A stretch of DNA of 64,000 nt from Streptomyces sp. CBMA123 (GCF_014596465.1 NZ_MECK01000001.1:124001-188000), one strand, 5' to 3'. Positions 40,152 to 48,171 are shown, counted from the stretch's first letter. Translations and numbers: made by a program. Notes: generated from the letters alone by a model not told the origin.

Positions 40152-41894
40152 TCAGCTCCGGCTCGTCCGGCGCCGGTGCTGCAGCGCGGGCGCGGGGGCA
40201 GCAGGCCCTGCGGACTTGGGACGGGTGCCGGCCTTTCCGGGCTCGGCCGAGGGCGCGGCAGACAGCTTCGCGATCCGGCGAACGCGCCAGACCATGACGG
40301 CGGTGACGGACTCCGCGGTACCCAGTTCGCGGCGGTCCCGGGCTTGCTCGAGGAGCGCGGCCGGGTCGTGGCCGGCGGCCTCCGCTTCGGCGAGGGTGGC
40401 TGCGAGCGCGTCCCAGTCGTTCCCGCCGTGCTCGGTGGCCTGGGCCTCGGGCAGCTTGGCACGGATGACCGCGTCCTGGCGTTCGCGGACGGGCGACGGC
40501 AGGGAGCGGCCTCGTGTGGCCATGGCTGCCATCGGGCGGGCGGCCACCGTGGCGTACGCCGCACGGAGCTGTTCGGCTGCGGCGCTCGCTGCTGCAGCCT
40601 GCTGGGCATGCGAGCGAGCGGAGTGCCACCGAGCGGAGGCGATGGCCAGCAGGATCAGCGCCGACAGCAGCATGGCGACCGTACCGCCGTCCTCGCCACG
40701 GTTCCCTGCGTAGCCGTCGCTGAGCAGCTGGCGGGCCGCCCTGCGGACGGCCCGGTTGTCGGCCCGCTCGGCGCGGACGTGGGAGCGAGATGCCCGTTCG
40801 AATGACCGTGCTGCCGCGAGGAGTTGGACCCTGGTGTCAGCCGGAGCGCGCACGGCCAGGACGTCGATGATCTCGATGGCGCCGACCAGCTGCGCCGCCG
40901 CGTCTTCGTCGGGCCCTTCCTCGATCGTGCGGGTGGCGTCGTCGACCGCGTCGGCGGCCTCTCGGCGGGCACGGGCGGCCTTGGAGCCGGGCACCCGCGC
41001 CTTACCGGCGCCCGGGTCGCCCACCTGGGCCTCGCCCGGCAGGTCGGCCCCGACGGCGCCGCTGAGGCGCTTTCGGATGCGCGGAAGGGAGAGGTCCGGC
41101 GCAAGCTTCGAGCCGCTGAAAAAGATCGGCTCGTCTTGGGCGTTGCGGTCGTCCGGGTGGGCAACGGAGTAGCCGAGAACGTCGCCGGACGGGCCGACCT
41201 TGCGCCGCACCAACAGGCCAGACGCTTCGAGGCGGCCGAGGAACTCGGCGACGTCGGCGGCGCCGGCGACGGCCTGGCGCACCCGGTCCATGAGCTGCAG
41301 ACGCATGGGCTCCGGGCGGCCGAGGCGCTCCGCCTTATGCCCTTCCGCACTGGTGGGCCGCTTGGCTGCCGTCTTGTCTCCCGGGTTGAGCTGGCGGAGG
41401 CCGAGTTCCTTCTCGATCTTTCGGCATTCGTCCTGAGCGCGCTGGGCGTCGTTGTGGAGGCGAGCGCCGCGCAGGTCGCCACGCACGATGGTGGCCATGA
41501 TGTGGATGTGGCGGGGGTCGTGGCGTACCGCGATCCACCGGCAGCCGTCCGGGTCGCCGGGTTCGGCGATGCCGGCGGCTGCGACGACGCGGCGGGCCAC
41601 TTCGCCCCACTCCTCGTCGGTCAGGAGCCGCTCGTCCGGGTCCAGGCTCACCGGGCAGTGCCAGACGTGGTTCTTCAGACGCCGCCGGCCGCGCTGGTTG
41701 ACCCGCAAGTCGAGGGCCTGCTCCAACTGCTTGAGGGTGGCGTTCGGGTCGCGGCCCGGGTCCGGCGCGAAGTCATCCCAACTCGCCACCAGGTGGGGGT
41801 CGAAGTGCTCGTCGCGCCGACCGGGGCCGTAGAGGTAGGCCAACAACCCGTAGGTCTTATTGCCGCGGCTGACATCAGGGACCAAGCGGTCCAC
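40152..41894 (-). CDS. Relaxase/mobilisation nuclease, long form
   Basis: About 580 residues from GTG 41894, overlapping the mobC 3' end. The N-terminal nuclease domain opens VDRLVPDVSRGNKTYGLLAY. Its His motif is VRHDPRHIHIMATI (residues ~128-141), with DECRKIEKELGLRQLNPGD downstream. Residues ~200-290 (LGRLEASGLLVRRKVGPSGD; EPIFFSGSKLAPDLSLPRIR) are shared with the relaxase at 19589-20455. The C-terminal 290 residues are helical, Ala/Arg-rich, with one hydrophobic stretch (TVAMLLSALILLAIASA) that may anchor it to membrane. The end HRRRTSRS is basic, fitting a type IV secretion substrate. Confidence 0.86.
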   Translation of the reverse strand: MDRLVPDVSRGNKTYGLLAYLYGPGRRDEHFDPHLVASWDDFAPDPGRDPNATLKQLEQALDLRVNQRGRRRLKNHVWHCPVSLDPDERLLTDEEWGEVARRVVAAAGIAEPGDPDGCRWIAVRHDPRHIHIMATIVRGDLRGARLHNDAQRAQDECRKIEKELGLRQLNPGDKTAAKRPTSAEGHKAERLGRPEPMRLQLMDRVRQAVAGAADVAEFLGRLEASGLLVRRKVGPSGDVLGYSVAHPDDRNAQDEPIFFSGSKLAPDLSLPRIRKRLSGAVGADLPGEAQVGDPGAGKARVPGSKAARARREAADAVDDATRTIEEGPDEDAAAQLVGAIEIIDVLAVRAPADTRVQLLAAARSFERASRSHVRAERADNRAVRRAARQLLSDGYAGNRGEDGGTVAMLLSALILLAIASARWHSARSHAQQAAAASAAAEQLRAAYATVAARPMAAMATRGRSLPSPVRERQDAVIRAKLPEAQATEHGGNDWDALAATLAEAEAAGHDPAALLEQARDRRELGTAESVTAVMVWRVRRIAKLSAAPSAEPGKAGTRPKSAGPAAPAPALQHRRRTSRS

Positions 41895-42342
41895 CGTTGA
41901 CCAGTTTCGCGGCGGTGTCGTCGACGACCACCACGGCCCTGCGGACGGCACCGAGGGTGAGCGCCAGCTCTGCCGGCTGAACGTAACCGGCGGCATGGAA
42001 CCCAAACGTCAACTGGTTCAGGTTGTTGCCGACGCGGGCGAGCTGCGCTCGGCTGGCGACGAGTTCGTCGACCGCGCGATCGAGGCGGTCTTGCGGATCG
42101 GCGGCGGCGCTGTGACCGCGGGCGGCGCTGATGGCACTGGTCGCGATGAAGCGACCAACGGTCACAGCGCGGCTGGCGGCAGCGGCGGCGATCTCGGCTT
42201 CTTCGTCTTCGTTGAGACGCACAGTCAGCTTGCGAGTGCGGCTCTGGGGATCGCGGTGGCGGCGGCGCGGTCGACGTACGAGGGGTGCGTCGCTGGTCGG
42301 TTCGGCGGCGGACGGCTCGGCGGCAGCGCTCGGCGTCTCGAT
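41875..42342 (-). CDS. mobC: MobC-like relaxosome accessory protein, copy 2
   Basis: The ribbon-helix-helix-like core KLTVRLNEDEEAEIAAAAAS is followed by VTVGRFIATSAISAAR and a helical C terminus (LVASRAQLARVGNNLNQLTF), the typical MobC layout. The frame is open up to 42648, but a four-hairpin block lies at 42361-42486. The coding start is therefore placed at ATC 42342 after the purine-rich AGGAGGAGGAGGAG; this is uncertain. The product would be ~155 residues. The relaxase gene overlaps its end by 20 bp. Confidence 0.72.
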   Translation of the reverse strand: METPSAAAEPSAAEPTSDAPLVRRPRRRHRDPQSRTRKLTVRLNEDEEAEIAAAAASRAVTVGRFIATSAISAARGHSAAADPQDRLDRAVDELVASRAQLARVGNNLNQLTFGFHAAGYVQPAELALTLGAVRRAVVVVDDTAAKLVNGGPLGP

Positions 42343-42360
42343 CTTCTCCTCCTCCTCCTG

Positions 42361-42486
42361 CCGGCACCCCCTGGTGCCGGTGGCCGAGGACGAGTCGAGC
42401 GCCCCCGCTCGACTCGTCCTCGGCCCTCCCTCGCCCCCACCGGGGCGAGGGCAAGTGCCAAAGTCGGGCGTAAGCCCGGCTTTGGC
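42361..42486. other. Array of four inverted repeats upstream of mobC (candidate oriT)
   Basis: Four stems follow each other. CCGGCACC/GGTGCCGG lies at 42361-42380. A perfect 20-bp stem, GGCCGAGGACGAGTCGAGCG with its complement, spans 42382-42425. CCCTCGCCCC/GGGGCGAGGG lies at 42428-42451. GCCAAAGTCGGGC/GCCCGGCTTTGGC (one mismatch, GTAA loop) lies at 42457-42486. Their position directly before mobC and relaxase is where mobilisable plasmids keep oriT. The long stem could alternatively terminate transcription from the genes at 42560-46696. Confidence 0.6.
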
Positions 42487-42559
42487 GATAGCTTGCTGCG
42501 CCGTAGGGGCCAAGCCGCCAGCCACAGAACTGCGGTCACGGGCCAGGCACTTGGCGCGC

Positions 42560-42784
42560 TCAGGCGGCGGTGGCCTCCAGCTCGAGCTTCGCGTCCAGGA
42601 GCACCCCGAGCCCGTAATCCATGGCTTCGACCGGGCTCTCCAGCACAACCTTCGGCCCGCCGACGGTTCGGCGGACCAGCCAGCTGCCGTCGCTGGCGGC
42701 CTTGGCGGAGCGGACCAGCCGCTGGTCCAGGAGGAGCCGCATCAGGGCGGCCGGGGTGGTGTTCTTCGACTTGGTGCTGGTCAT
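42560..42784 (-). CDS. Small 74-residue protein
   Basis: ATG 42784 overlaps the stop of the DUF2637 gene. The product starts MTSTKSKNTTPAALMRLLLD and contains a helix followed by short strands (WLVRRTVGGPKVVLESPVEA; LLDAKLELEA). It is conserved-looking in layout for plasmid accessory proteins but was not recognised. Its codon bias and coupling support it being real. Confidence 0.66.
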   Translation of the reverse strand: MTSTKSKNTTPAALMRLLLDQRLVRSAKAASDGSWLVRRTVGGPKVVLESPVEAMDYGLGVLLDAKLELEATAA

Positions 42785-44217
42785 GAGCGCTTCCTTGGAA
42801 GGGAGTTGGGCGTGGGAACGGGTCGTTGTGGGGCGCGGCGTAGGGGGTGTGGGACGCTGGCCGCGGGTTTCGGCGGGGGTTTGGTGTTGGTGTCGTCGAT
42901 CATCTGCAGCAGCTTCCCCATCCGCTCATTGCTGATGGAGTAGCCCTGGTCGCGCAGGCCGTCCGCGACCACTTCCCGGTTCACACGGCCGGCCCTCGCG
43001 GCGGCCTCCCTGGCGACGGGTACCAGCGTCTCCAGCGGAACTCGCTTTCGTCCGGTGGCCGGCACCGGACCGGACGAGCCAGCCGAGGAGACCGGACCGG
43101 ACGGACCCGCCGAGGGCACCGGACCGGACGGACCCGCCGAGGAGACCGGACCGGACGGACCCGCCGAGGAGACCGGACCGGACGGACCCGCCGAGGAGAC
43201 CGGACCGGACGAGCCAGCCGAGGAGACCGGACGGGACGAGCCAGCCGAGGGCACCGGAGCGGACGGACCCGCCGAGGGCACCGGAGCGGACGGACCCGCC
43301 GAGGAGACCGGACCGGACGAGCCAGCCGAGGAGACCGGAGCGGACGGACCCGCCGAGGGCACCGGACCGGACGGACCCGCCGAGGAGACCGGACCGGACG
43401 GACCCGCCGAGGGCACCGGACCGGACGGACCCGCCGAGGAGACCGGACCGGACGGACCCGCCGAGGGCACCGGACCGGACGGACCCGCCGAGGAGACCGG
43501 ACCGGACGGACCCGCCGAGGGCACCGGACCGGACGGACCCGCCGAGGAGACCGGACCGGACGGACCCGCTTGGTCTCCGCTGACCAGCCGAAGGCGCGGC
43601 TGCTCGAGGAGACTCTGGTCGTGGTCGAGTTCCGGGGTGGCCGAGCGGCTTCGGCGGAATCGGGTTCGCCACCAGGAGCGGACAGCGTTCGGTGCGGTGG
43701 AGTCGGTCCGCTCGCTTCGAACCGTGAGCGTCTCCTCCTCGACGGCCTGGGCGTCGTCCGGCTCGCCGTACACCGCGGTGGGAGCGGCGTGGCGCGACAT
43801 GACGATGTAGAGGTGGGTGGCGCCGCCGAGCACCAGCGGGGCGATGGTGCTGAGCGCCCCGACGGCCGTGTTGGTCAGGTGGAGTCCCTGCCCGGGCGGG
43901 GTCGACTCGTTGAGGCGCACGGCGTGGGTCCAGTTGGCCCAGACGCTGGTGGCCGTGGCGCCGCCGAACACCGACCAGGTGTAGGCGCGGGCCCGAAGCG
44001 GCGCCTCCTTCAGCACGACCAATGCCCGCACGCCGTAGGCGATGAATCCGTCGATCGCCACTGGGAACAGGTAACTCAGCTCCGAGCGGACGTGCATGGC
44101 GACGGCCATCTGCTGCAAGGCGTCGTAGCTCAGGGTGCCGCCGACCGCGCCCATCACGCCGATCGCCGCTTTGTCCCATCCGGACATGCGACTCGGCGTG
44201 CTGCCAGACTCGTTCAC
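42781..44217 (-). CDS. DUF2637 membrane protein with Ser/Ala/Gly/Pro repeat linker
   Basis: 478 residues from GTG 44217, overlapping the WhiB stop. The N-terminal DUF2637 domain has about four hydrophobic segments: AAIGVMGAVGGTLSYDALQQ, ELSYLFPVAIDGFIAYGVRA, AYTWSVFGGATATSVWANW and LSTIAPLVLGGATHLYIVMS. A charged stretch follows, then 19 copies of a nine-residue repeat (AGPSGPVSS/AGPSGPVPS), then a basic C-terminal domain (LVPVAREAAARAGRVNREVV; YSISNERMGKLLQM) that looks DNA-binding. DUF2637 proteins in Streptomyces plasmids are often neighbours of WhiB and replication genes. The linker may project the C-terminal domain from the membrane. Confidence 0.8.
   Translation of the reverse strand: MNESGSTPSRMSGWDKAAIGVMGAVGGTLSYDALQQMAVAMHVRSELSYLFPVAIDGFIAYGVRALVVLKEAPLRARAYTWSVFGGATATSVWANWTHAVRLNESTPPGQGLHLTNTAVGALSTIAPLVLGGATHLYIVMSRHAAPTAVYGEPDDAQAVEEETLTVRSERTDSTAPNAVRSWWRTRFRRSRSATPELDHDQSLLEQPRLRLVSGDQAGPSGPVSSAGPSGPVPSAGPSGPVSSAGPSGPVPSAGPSGPVSSAGPSGPVPSAGPSGPVSSAGPSGPVPSAGPSAPVSSAGSSGPVSSAGPSAPVPSAGPSAPVPSAGSSRPVSSAGSSGPVSSAGPSGPVSSAGPSGPVSSAGPSGPVPSAGPSGPVSSAGSSGPVPATGRKRVPLETLVPVAREAAARAGRVNREVVADGLRDQGYSISNERMGKLLQMIDDTNTKPPPKPAASVPHPLRRAPQRPVPTPNSLPRKRS
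43060..43572 (-). repeat. About 19 tandem 27-bp repeats coding the DUF2637 linker
   Basis: The unit encodes AGPSGPV plus SS or PS. The first eight units alternate SS and PS, giving a 54-bp higher-order period. Later units vary (AGPSAPV, AGSSGPV, AGSSRPV). Unequal crossing-over would change copy number in frame. Because 27 bp is divisible by three, both strands remain open, which explains an antisense frame with GPDGPAEET repeats. Confidence 0.9.
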
Positions 44218-44747
44218 GCCGCTGCCGCCGTCGGCTGGGGGTTGAACGCGGCGGCGATGCGCTGCTCTCGACGCAGCAGGAAGGGCTGCTTCTCCAGCTG
44301 CACGCGAGCCTCGCGCAGTCGGGTGAGCGCCCTGGTGCGGCCGATGCCGAGTATGGGTGCCCAGATCCGCGGGTCGAGGCCGAGGATGGCGGCCACGACG
44401 GAGACGCTGGTGCGTTCGTGGCGGGAGAGGTGGACCGGACGGCCGTTCAGTGCGGCGACGACCCGCTCCTCCTCCCAGCGGCCATTGGTGTTGAGCTCGT
44501 GCAGGACGAGTCGCTCCTTCTCGTCGAGGCCGGCGCGGATGCCGTAGCGGTCGTTGGTCTCCAGGGCCTCGGTGAGGCATTCGTCGCTGACGGGGCAGCT
44601 GGCGCAGAGAGCCTTCGCCGCTTGGTTCTTCGCGGTCTCGTCGGGCGAGGGGTAGAAGCGATCGGGCTGCTGGCTGCCGGCGCAGGCGGCCCGCCTCACC
44701 CATGTGTGGTCGCGGCGGCTGGTGATCGAGGTGATGGTGCTGGACAC
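44214..44747 (-). CDS. WhiB-like Fe-S regulator
   Basis: 177 residues. Four cysteines in the Wbl arrangement (Cys22, Cys48, Cys51, Cys57; ALCASCPVSDEC) would hold a [4Fe-4S] cluster sensing redox or NO. The usual G[VI]WGG turn is degenerate here (RYGIRAGLDEKER). A C-terminal extension contains a helix-turn-helix-like stretch (VVAALNGRPVHLSRHERTSV; ILGIGRTRALTRLREARVQL), unusual for short Wbl proteins. Plasmid and phage Wbls of this type modulate sigma-factor-dependent transcription. It is followed by the DUF2637 gene with a GTGA overlap. Confidence 0.88.
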   Translation of the reverse strand: MSSTITSITSRRDHTWVRRAACAGSQQPDRFYPSPDETAKNQAAKALCASCPVSDECLTEALETNDRYGIRAGLDEKERLVLHELNTNGRWEEERVVAALNGRPVHLSRHERTSVSVVAAILGLDPRIWAPILGIGRTRALTRLREARVQLEKQPFLLRREQRIAAAFNPQPTAAAA

Positions 44748-44858
44748 GGGGTTGGTTCTCCGGGTGGGTCCGCTGCCGCAGGGGCGCGGAAGTGCGGGGC
44801 GGGCGGCGGCGCGGCCGGGTCGGGTGGGTTGGTCGCGCTGGTGCCGGCCGTTCGGTGA

Positions 44859-45278
44859 TTAGCCGGGTCGCTGGCCGGAGAGACGAAGGACCGTCTCTCT
44901 GGCCAGGGTTCTGATCCGCTGGTCGACGGCCGGGCTCGTCCTCGAATCGGCCGGCGAGCTGGGGCGGCTGGCCTGCTGCTGGGCGAGAGCGCGCAGGTAT
45001 CCCGGCGAGGCGTCCGCGCGGGCCTTGGTCTTGGCGACCTGGGCGACTCCGCTGTACCTGGAAGCCCAATGGGGTTCCTCGGCGGACCGGGCGCCGTACG
45101 CACGCGCGACGCGGATGCCGCGCAGGATCGTTTCTCCGTGGGCCTGGTTGAGGGGCCCGGCCGAGTAGCTGGCGGCCGGGGCCTTGGCTGCGCCGGCGGG
45201 GCGCTTGCTCGCCCCGGCGCGGGCTCGGCGCAGGGCGAGGCGAGCGAGGTCGATGCCGGCGTTCTCGTTGTGGCTCAT
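44859..45278 (-). CDS. Small protein with DciA-like N-terminal motif
   Basis: 139 residues; ATG 45278 overlaps the upstream stop. The beginning, NENAGIDLARLALRRARAGA, resembles the N-terminal segment of actinobacterial DciA/DUF721 proteins (consensus SGVDLARVALRxAR), which load DnaB helicase. The rest (YSGVAQVAKTKARADASPGY; IRTLARETVLRLSGQRPG) does not show the DUF721 core. It may bind the same partner as DciA; that is an inference from a short match. It lies in an operon with the HTH/replication-like protein. Confidence 0.6.
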   Translation of the reverse strand: MSHNENAGIDLARLALRRARAGASKRPAGAAKAPAASYSAGPLNQAHGETILRGIRVARAYGARSAEEPHWASRYSGVAQVAKTKARADASPGYLRALAQQQASRPSSPADSRTSPAVDQRIRTLARETVLRLSGQRPG

Positions 45279-46696
45279 CAGGCGGTTCCTGCTCTCAGGT
45301 GGCTGCTGGTGGTGCGAAGGCGCAGGACGCGCTCGACGAGGTCGCGCCCGTAGATCTGCTCGGCCTGGTCCCGGCCTGCCAGGGCCAGGGCGGAGGTGAC
45401 GAGTTCGGGTCTTCCGGTGAGGTACTGGCGCCATGCAGTGGTGCGGACTTCGCGCTGCTCGTCGCTGGTCGGCTCCTCGTCGAGGGCCGCCAGCGGCTCG
45501 CGGCGGGTTGCTCTCGTCCAGGCGTCCTGGACCAGGCGCCGGACCGCGAAGCTGCGCGGGGCCTGCCAGGTGCTCTGCCACTCGGCGTGGCGCTCCTTGG
45601 CCGCCTGGGGGCTGTCTCGCCACCAGGCGACGATCGCCGCGCGCTTGGCCGCGGTGTCGTAGAGCAGCTCGGCTCCGGCGAGGCGGGCGGTCAGGAAGCC
45701 GACCGGGCGGTGGACGCGGCGGGCGGGCGCCCGCTGGGCCAGAACCGCGATGACCTCGTGGGCGGTCCAGCCGGCGTCCGCGAGGTGGCGAACAGCCCAG
45801 GCGATCCGGGCAACCTGGCTGCCGCTGAGCCACGGGACCTGCCGGACGAGTTCGAGGGCCAGCTGGTGGCGCCGTCCGACCGCGTTCAGCTTCCGGCGGA
45901 TCCGCTTCTCCGGTCGAGCCTGCTGGTCTTTCCCGTTCCCGAGGTCGCCCTCAGAGGGATTGTTGGTAGGTGCTGCAGGAGAAGAAGTAACAGCACCTGC
46001 CCCCATTGGGGTGCAACGGGAGGATTTCGCAGAGGAGTTGATGCGGGCCTTCCTGGCGCCTCGTCGCTTGGTGCGGCGCATGGTTCGCGCGGCCTTCTTG
46101 CCGAGCTGGGCGAGGGCGAGGCGGCTCTCGTCGGAGACGACGCCGACGACGGTGCGGATGAACGTCTGGGAGGAGACGGTCCTCAGCCCGATGGCCTCGT
46201 CGAACGCCTTCGGGATGGTGCGGACGAAAACGCTTGCCCTGGCGGCGGCCTGGCGTATGCGGCTGCCCTTGAGGGTGTAGGTGAGCAGTCCGGACTCCCG
46301 CAGGATCGACAGGTGGTACTGCACGGTGCGCTCGGACACCTTGAGCATCCGGACGAGGTAGTCGACGCCCGGTCTGCACGGGGTGAGCTGGGCGAGCAGT
46401 TCGGCGATGCGGACCGTGGTGGTGCCGAAGCGGGGGCCGTGGGTGCGGGCCGGGGTATGGGCCTGGGCGTCGCGCACCCAGTGGACGGCTTGCAGCCAGG
46501 TGTACGGGTCCGGTGCGATGCGTCCGGAGGTCGTCGATATCCACTGAGCGGGGTCGGGCACGAGCAGGCCGGAGCCGCCCGTCGCCTTCTGCTCCTCCTG
46601 CGCTTCGGCGGCGCGGACGGGCAAGGTAGGGCTGGGCACGGAAGTCCTGGTTTCGCTGGGCACGGCGGCGCCACGAGCTGTCGCAGTTCGGGGCAC
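45278..46696 (-). CDS. Helix-turn-helix protein, possibly plasmid replication or maintenance
   Basis: 472 residues from GTG 46696 (a later GTG near 46666 is possible). Residues ~60-150 form a winged helix: GTTTVRIAELLAQLTPCRPG, DYLVRMLKVSERTVQYHLSI, LRESGLLTYTLKGSRIR. A basic middle (TMRRTKRRGARKARINSS) and a helical C-terminal half (ALELVRQVPWLSGSQVARIA; EVIAVLAQRAPARRVHRPV) follow. This is similar in layout to Streptomyces plasmid HTH proteins near relaxase and WhiB genes. A role in replication initiation or regulation is possible but not shown. Confidence 0.72.
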   Translation of the reverse strand: MPRTATARGAAVPSETRTSVPSPTLPVRAAEAQEEQKATGGSGLLVPDPAQWISTTSGRIAPDPYTWLQAVHWVRDAQAHTPARTHGPRFGTTTVRIAELLAQLTPCRPGVDYLVRMLKVSERTVQYHLSILRESGLLTYTLKGSRIRQAAARASVFVRTIPKAFDEAIGLRTVSSQTFIRTVVGVVSDESRLALAQLGKKAARTMRRTKRRGARKARINSSAKSSRCTPMGAGAVTSSPAAPTNNPSEGDLGNGKDQQARPEKRIRRKLNAVGRRHQLALELVRQVPWLSGSQVARIAWAVRHLADAGWTAHEVIAVLAQRAPARRVHRPVGFLTARLAGAELLYDTAAKRAAIVAWWRDSPQAAKERHAEWQSTWQAPRSFAVRRLVQDAWTRATRREPLAALDEEPTSDEQREVRTTAWRQYLTGRPELVTSALALAGRDQAEQIYGRDLVERVLRLRTTSSHLRAGTA

Positions 46697-46817
46697 AGCG
46701 CCGGCAGATTCGGGCGGTTGTACGCGCAGGGGAGCAGCGGCCTCGTGCGGATCGAGGCAGGACGGATCACCGGCGCTCGTCGGGGCCGGGGGTCAGGCTG
46801 CTGGGTTGTGCCCTGGG

Positions 46818-47159
46818 TCAGGCCGCCATGGCGGAGGGCTCGGCCGCAGTCACGGCGGTCAGCCGCCCGGTCGTGAGGTCCAGCTCGTGGGCGAGGCGCG
46901 CGTCAAGGCTGGGGAAGTGCTGGACGATCCAGCGGGCTGCCATCTGCCGCTCGGCGAGCTGCTGGGGCACGGGCCACCGGTGGACGTCGAAGGCGCTGGC
47001 CGTGCGGGGGAATCCGAGCGATCCGCGGTCCAGCCGGACGATCGCGGAGTCCGGCGCGAGGAGGCCGGCGAGGGCCTCGACGAAGGAGGCCGGGGCGGTG
47101 GCGATCTCGATGTCGGCGGACCGGGTCGGCACCGCGGTTGTACCCGAGAAGGAGGACAT
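46818..47159 (-). CDS. Unknown 113-residue protein divergent from XRE regulator
   Basis: ATG 47159 follows AGGAGTCTCCC. The product (ADIEIATAPASFVEALAGLL; AIVRLDRGSLGFPRTASAFD; QMAARWIVQHFPSLDARLAH) looks like a small alpha/beta protein. It is divergent from the XRE regulator and shares the operator-rich intergenic region with it, so it is probably controlled by that regulator. No family was recognised. Confidence 0.66.
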   Translation of the reverse strand: MSSFSGTTAVPTRSADIEIATAPASFVEALAGLLAPDSAIVRLDRGSLGFPRTASAFDVHRWPVPQQLAERQMAARWIVQHFPSLDARLAHELDLTTGRLTAVTAAEPSAMAA

Positions 47160-47369
47160 GGGAGACTCCTGAGCTGGAGACGCCCGGCTGCGTGGTCAGA
47201 TACGAAGGCCGGTCATCTTCGGACGTGATCGACGTCCTCGTGGTACGAGGAGCCCGGGAGCGCCAACTCCCGGGCCCTCGACGAGGACGGTCGAGGCGGC
47301 CCGCCCAGCGGGCCAGTGGGCCGGTCAGTCCCCGGAAGAGCGCGCCGAACAGCGCGCCGCCGAGGATCA

Positions 47370-47480
47370 GACACTATATTGCCCCTTCGACGTGATCAAC
47401 GTACACCAAAATGCCCCGCTCGTGGGCAATAGATTGCCCCCAAGAAGTGCTTGCGAGCACGATCAGGCACTAAAGTGTCC
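47370..47480. promoter_or_regulatory. Three operator-like palindromes upstream of the XRE gene
   Basis: Site 1 is GACACTATATTGCCC (47370-47384). Site 2 is GGGCAATAGATTGCCC (47424-47439), a perfect 7+2+7 palindrome. Site 3 is GGCACTAAAGTGTCC (47466-47480). Together they fit GRCAnTA-ATTGYCC-type symmetry. Two are preceded by GATCAG. A partial site (AAATGCCCC) lies at 47408-47416. They sit between two divergent genes in unusually AT-rich DNA and are the natural binding sites for the adjacent XRE protein. The rest of the 353-bp gap holds no gene. Confidence 0.68.
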
Positions 47481-47512
47481 TCGTGGGACGATCTGACACG
47501 GGAGGAGTGGCG

Positions 47513-47938
47513 ATGGCCGAGCACATCGACGCCGACGCGGGGGCGGCGCGCATCGCAGCGCGGCTGGGCTATCTCTTCGAGCACCGGTACCCAGAGGGGC
47601 GCGGCCCGTACACGATCGCCGAGGTCGCGGCCGGCACCGGCATTAGCGAGTCCTCCATCAAGCAGCTGAGACGCGGGGCCAAGGCGAACCCGACGATCAA
47701 CACCCTCACCGCGATCTCGAGCTTCTTCGACGCGCCGCCGACGATCTGGGTCGTCCCCGACGACGAGGTGGAGACGGTACTCGCCAAACGCGACCTGACG
47801 ACCGCCATGCGGGACTCCGGCATCCAGTCGATCGCGCTGCGTAGCCAGGGCCTCAACGCGAAGAACCTCTCCCGCATCACGGAGATGATCGACATGGCGA
47901 GAGAGTCCCAGGGGCTACCCCCGATCCCCCCCGCCTGA
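47513..47938 (+). CDS. XRE-family transcriptional repressor
   Basis: 141 residues; ATG 47513 after GGAGGAG with five bases between (a GTG at 47483 is open but lies in the operator zone). Helix-turn-helix residues: YTIAEVAAGTGISESSIKQL (~35-55). Then NPTINTLTAISSFFDAPPTI as in XRE proteins that control phage or plasmid functions. The C-terminal helical region (LTTAMRDSGIQSIALRSQGL; ITEMIDMARESQGLPP) probably dimerises. The operator-like palindromes lie immediately upstream, so autoregulation is likely. Confidence 0.83.
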   Translation: MAEHIDADAGAARIAARLGYLFEHRYPEGRGPYTIAEVAAGTGISESSIKQLRRGAKANPTINTLTAISSFFDAPPTIWVVPDDEVETVLAKRDLTTAMRDSGIQSIALRSQGLNAKNLSRITEMIDMARESQGLPPIPPA

Positions 47939-48171
47939 CACTCGGGGCGAGAGGAACGGGTGGCGCTCTTTTTTCGACCTTGTCTACGCGCATAGATATC
48001 TAGCGAGCTCCCTCACCCTCCGCTGGCCCGGCATCGACCGAGGCGGAGGCGAGAGGCGCGGGCACGTAAGGTCAAGCGCAGGCCGACGTGAGCCCACCGC
48101 CCGGACGGCCACGGCCCGGCCTGCGGGGCCCGATTCCGAGCGGCGCGGTGATCACCCGCCGAAGGCAGCAC

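Noticed and set aside
42794-42813. Shared GGAAGGGAGTTGGG upstream of two - strand genes (also 36207-36223) as a regulatory box
   Set aside because: Only two short copies, one inside a coding region; too little to claim a regulon.
43060-43572. Possible CRISPR array in the repeat tract
   Set aside because: Units are contiguous with no unique spacers and encode a regular peptide.
43055-43810. Long + strand open frame with GPDGPAEET repeats opposite the DUF2637 gene
   Set aside because: It is a by-product of the 27-bp repeat period. It has no ribosome site, and the - strand frame has membrane segments and coupled neighbours.
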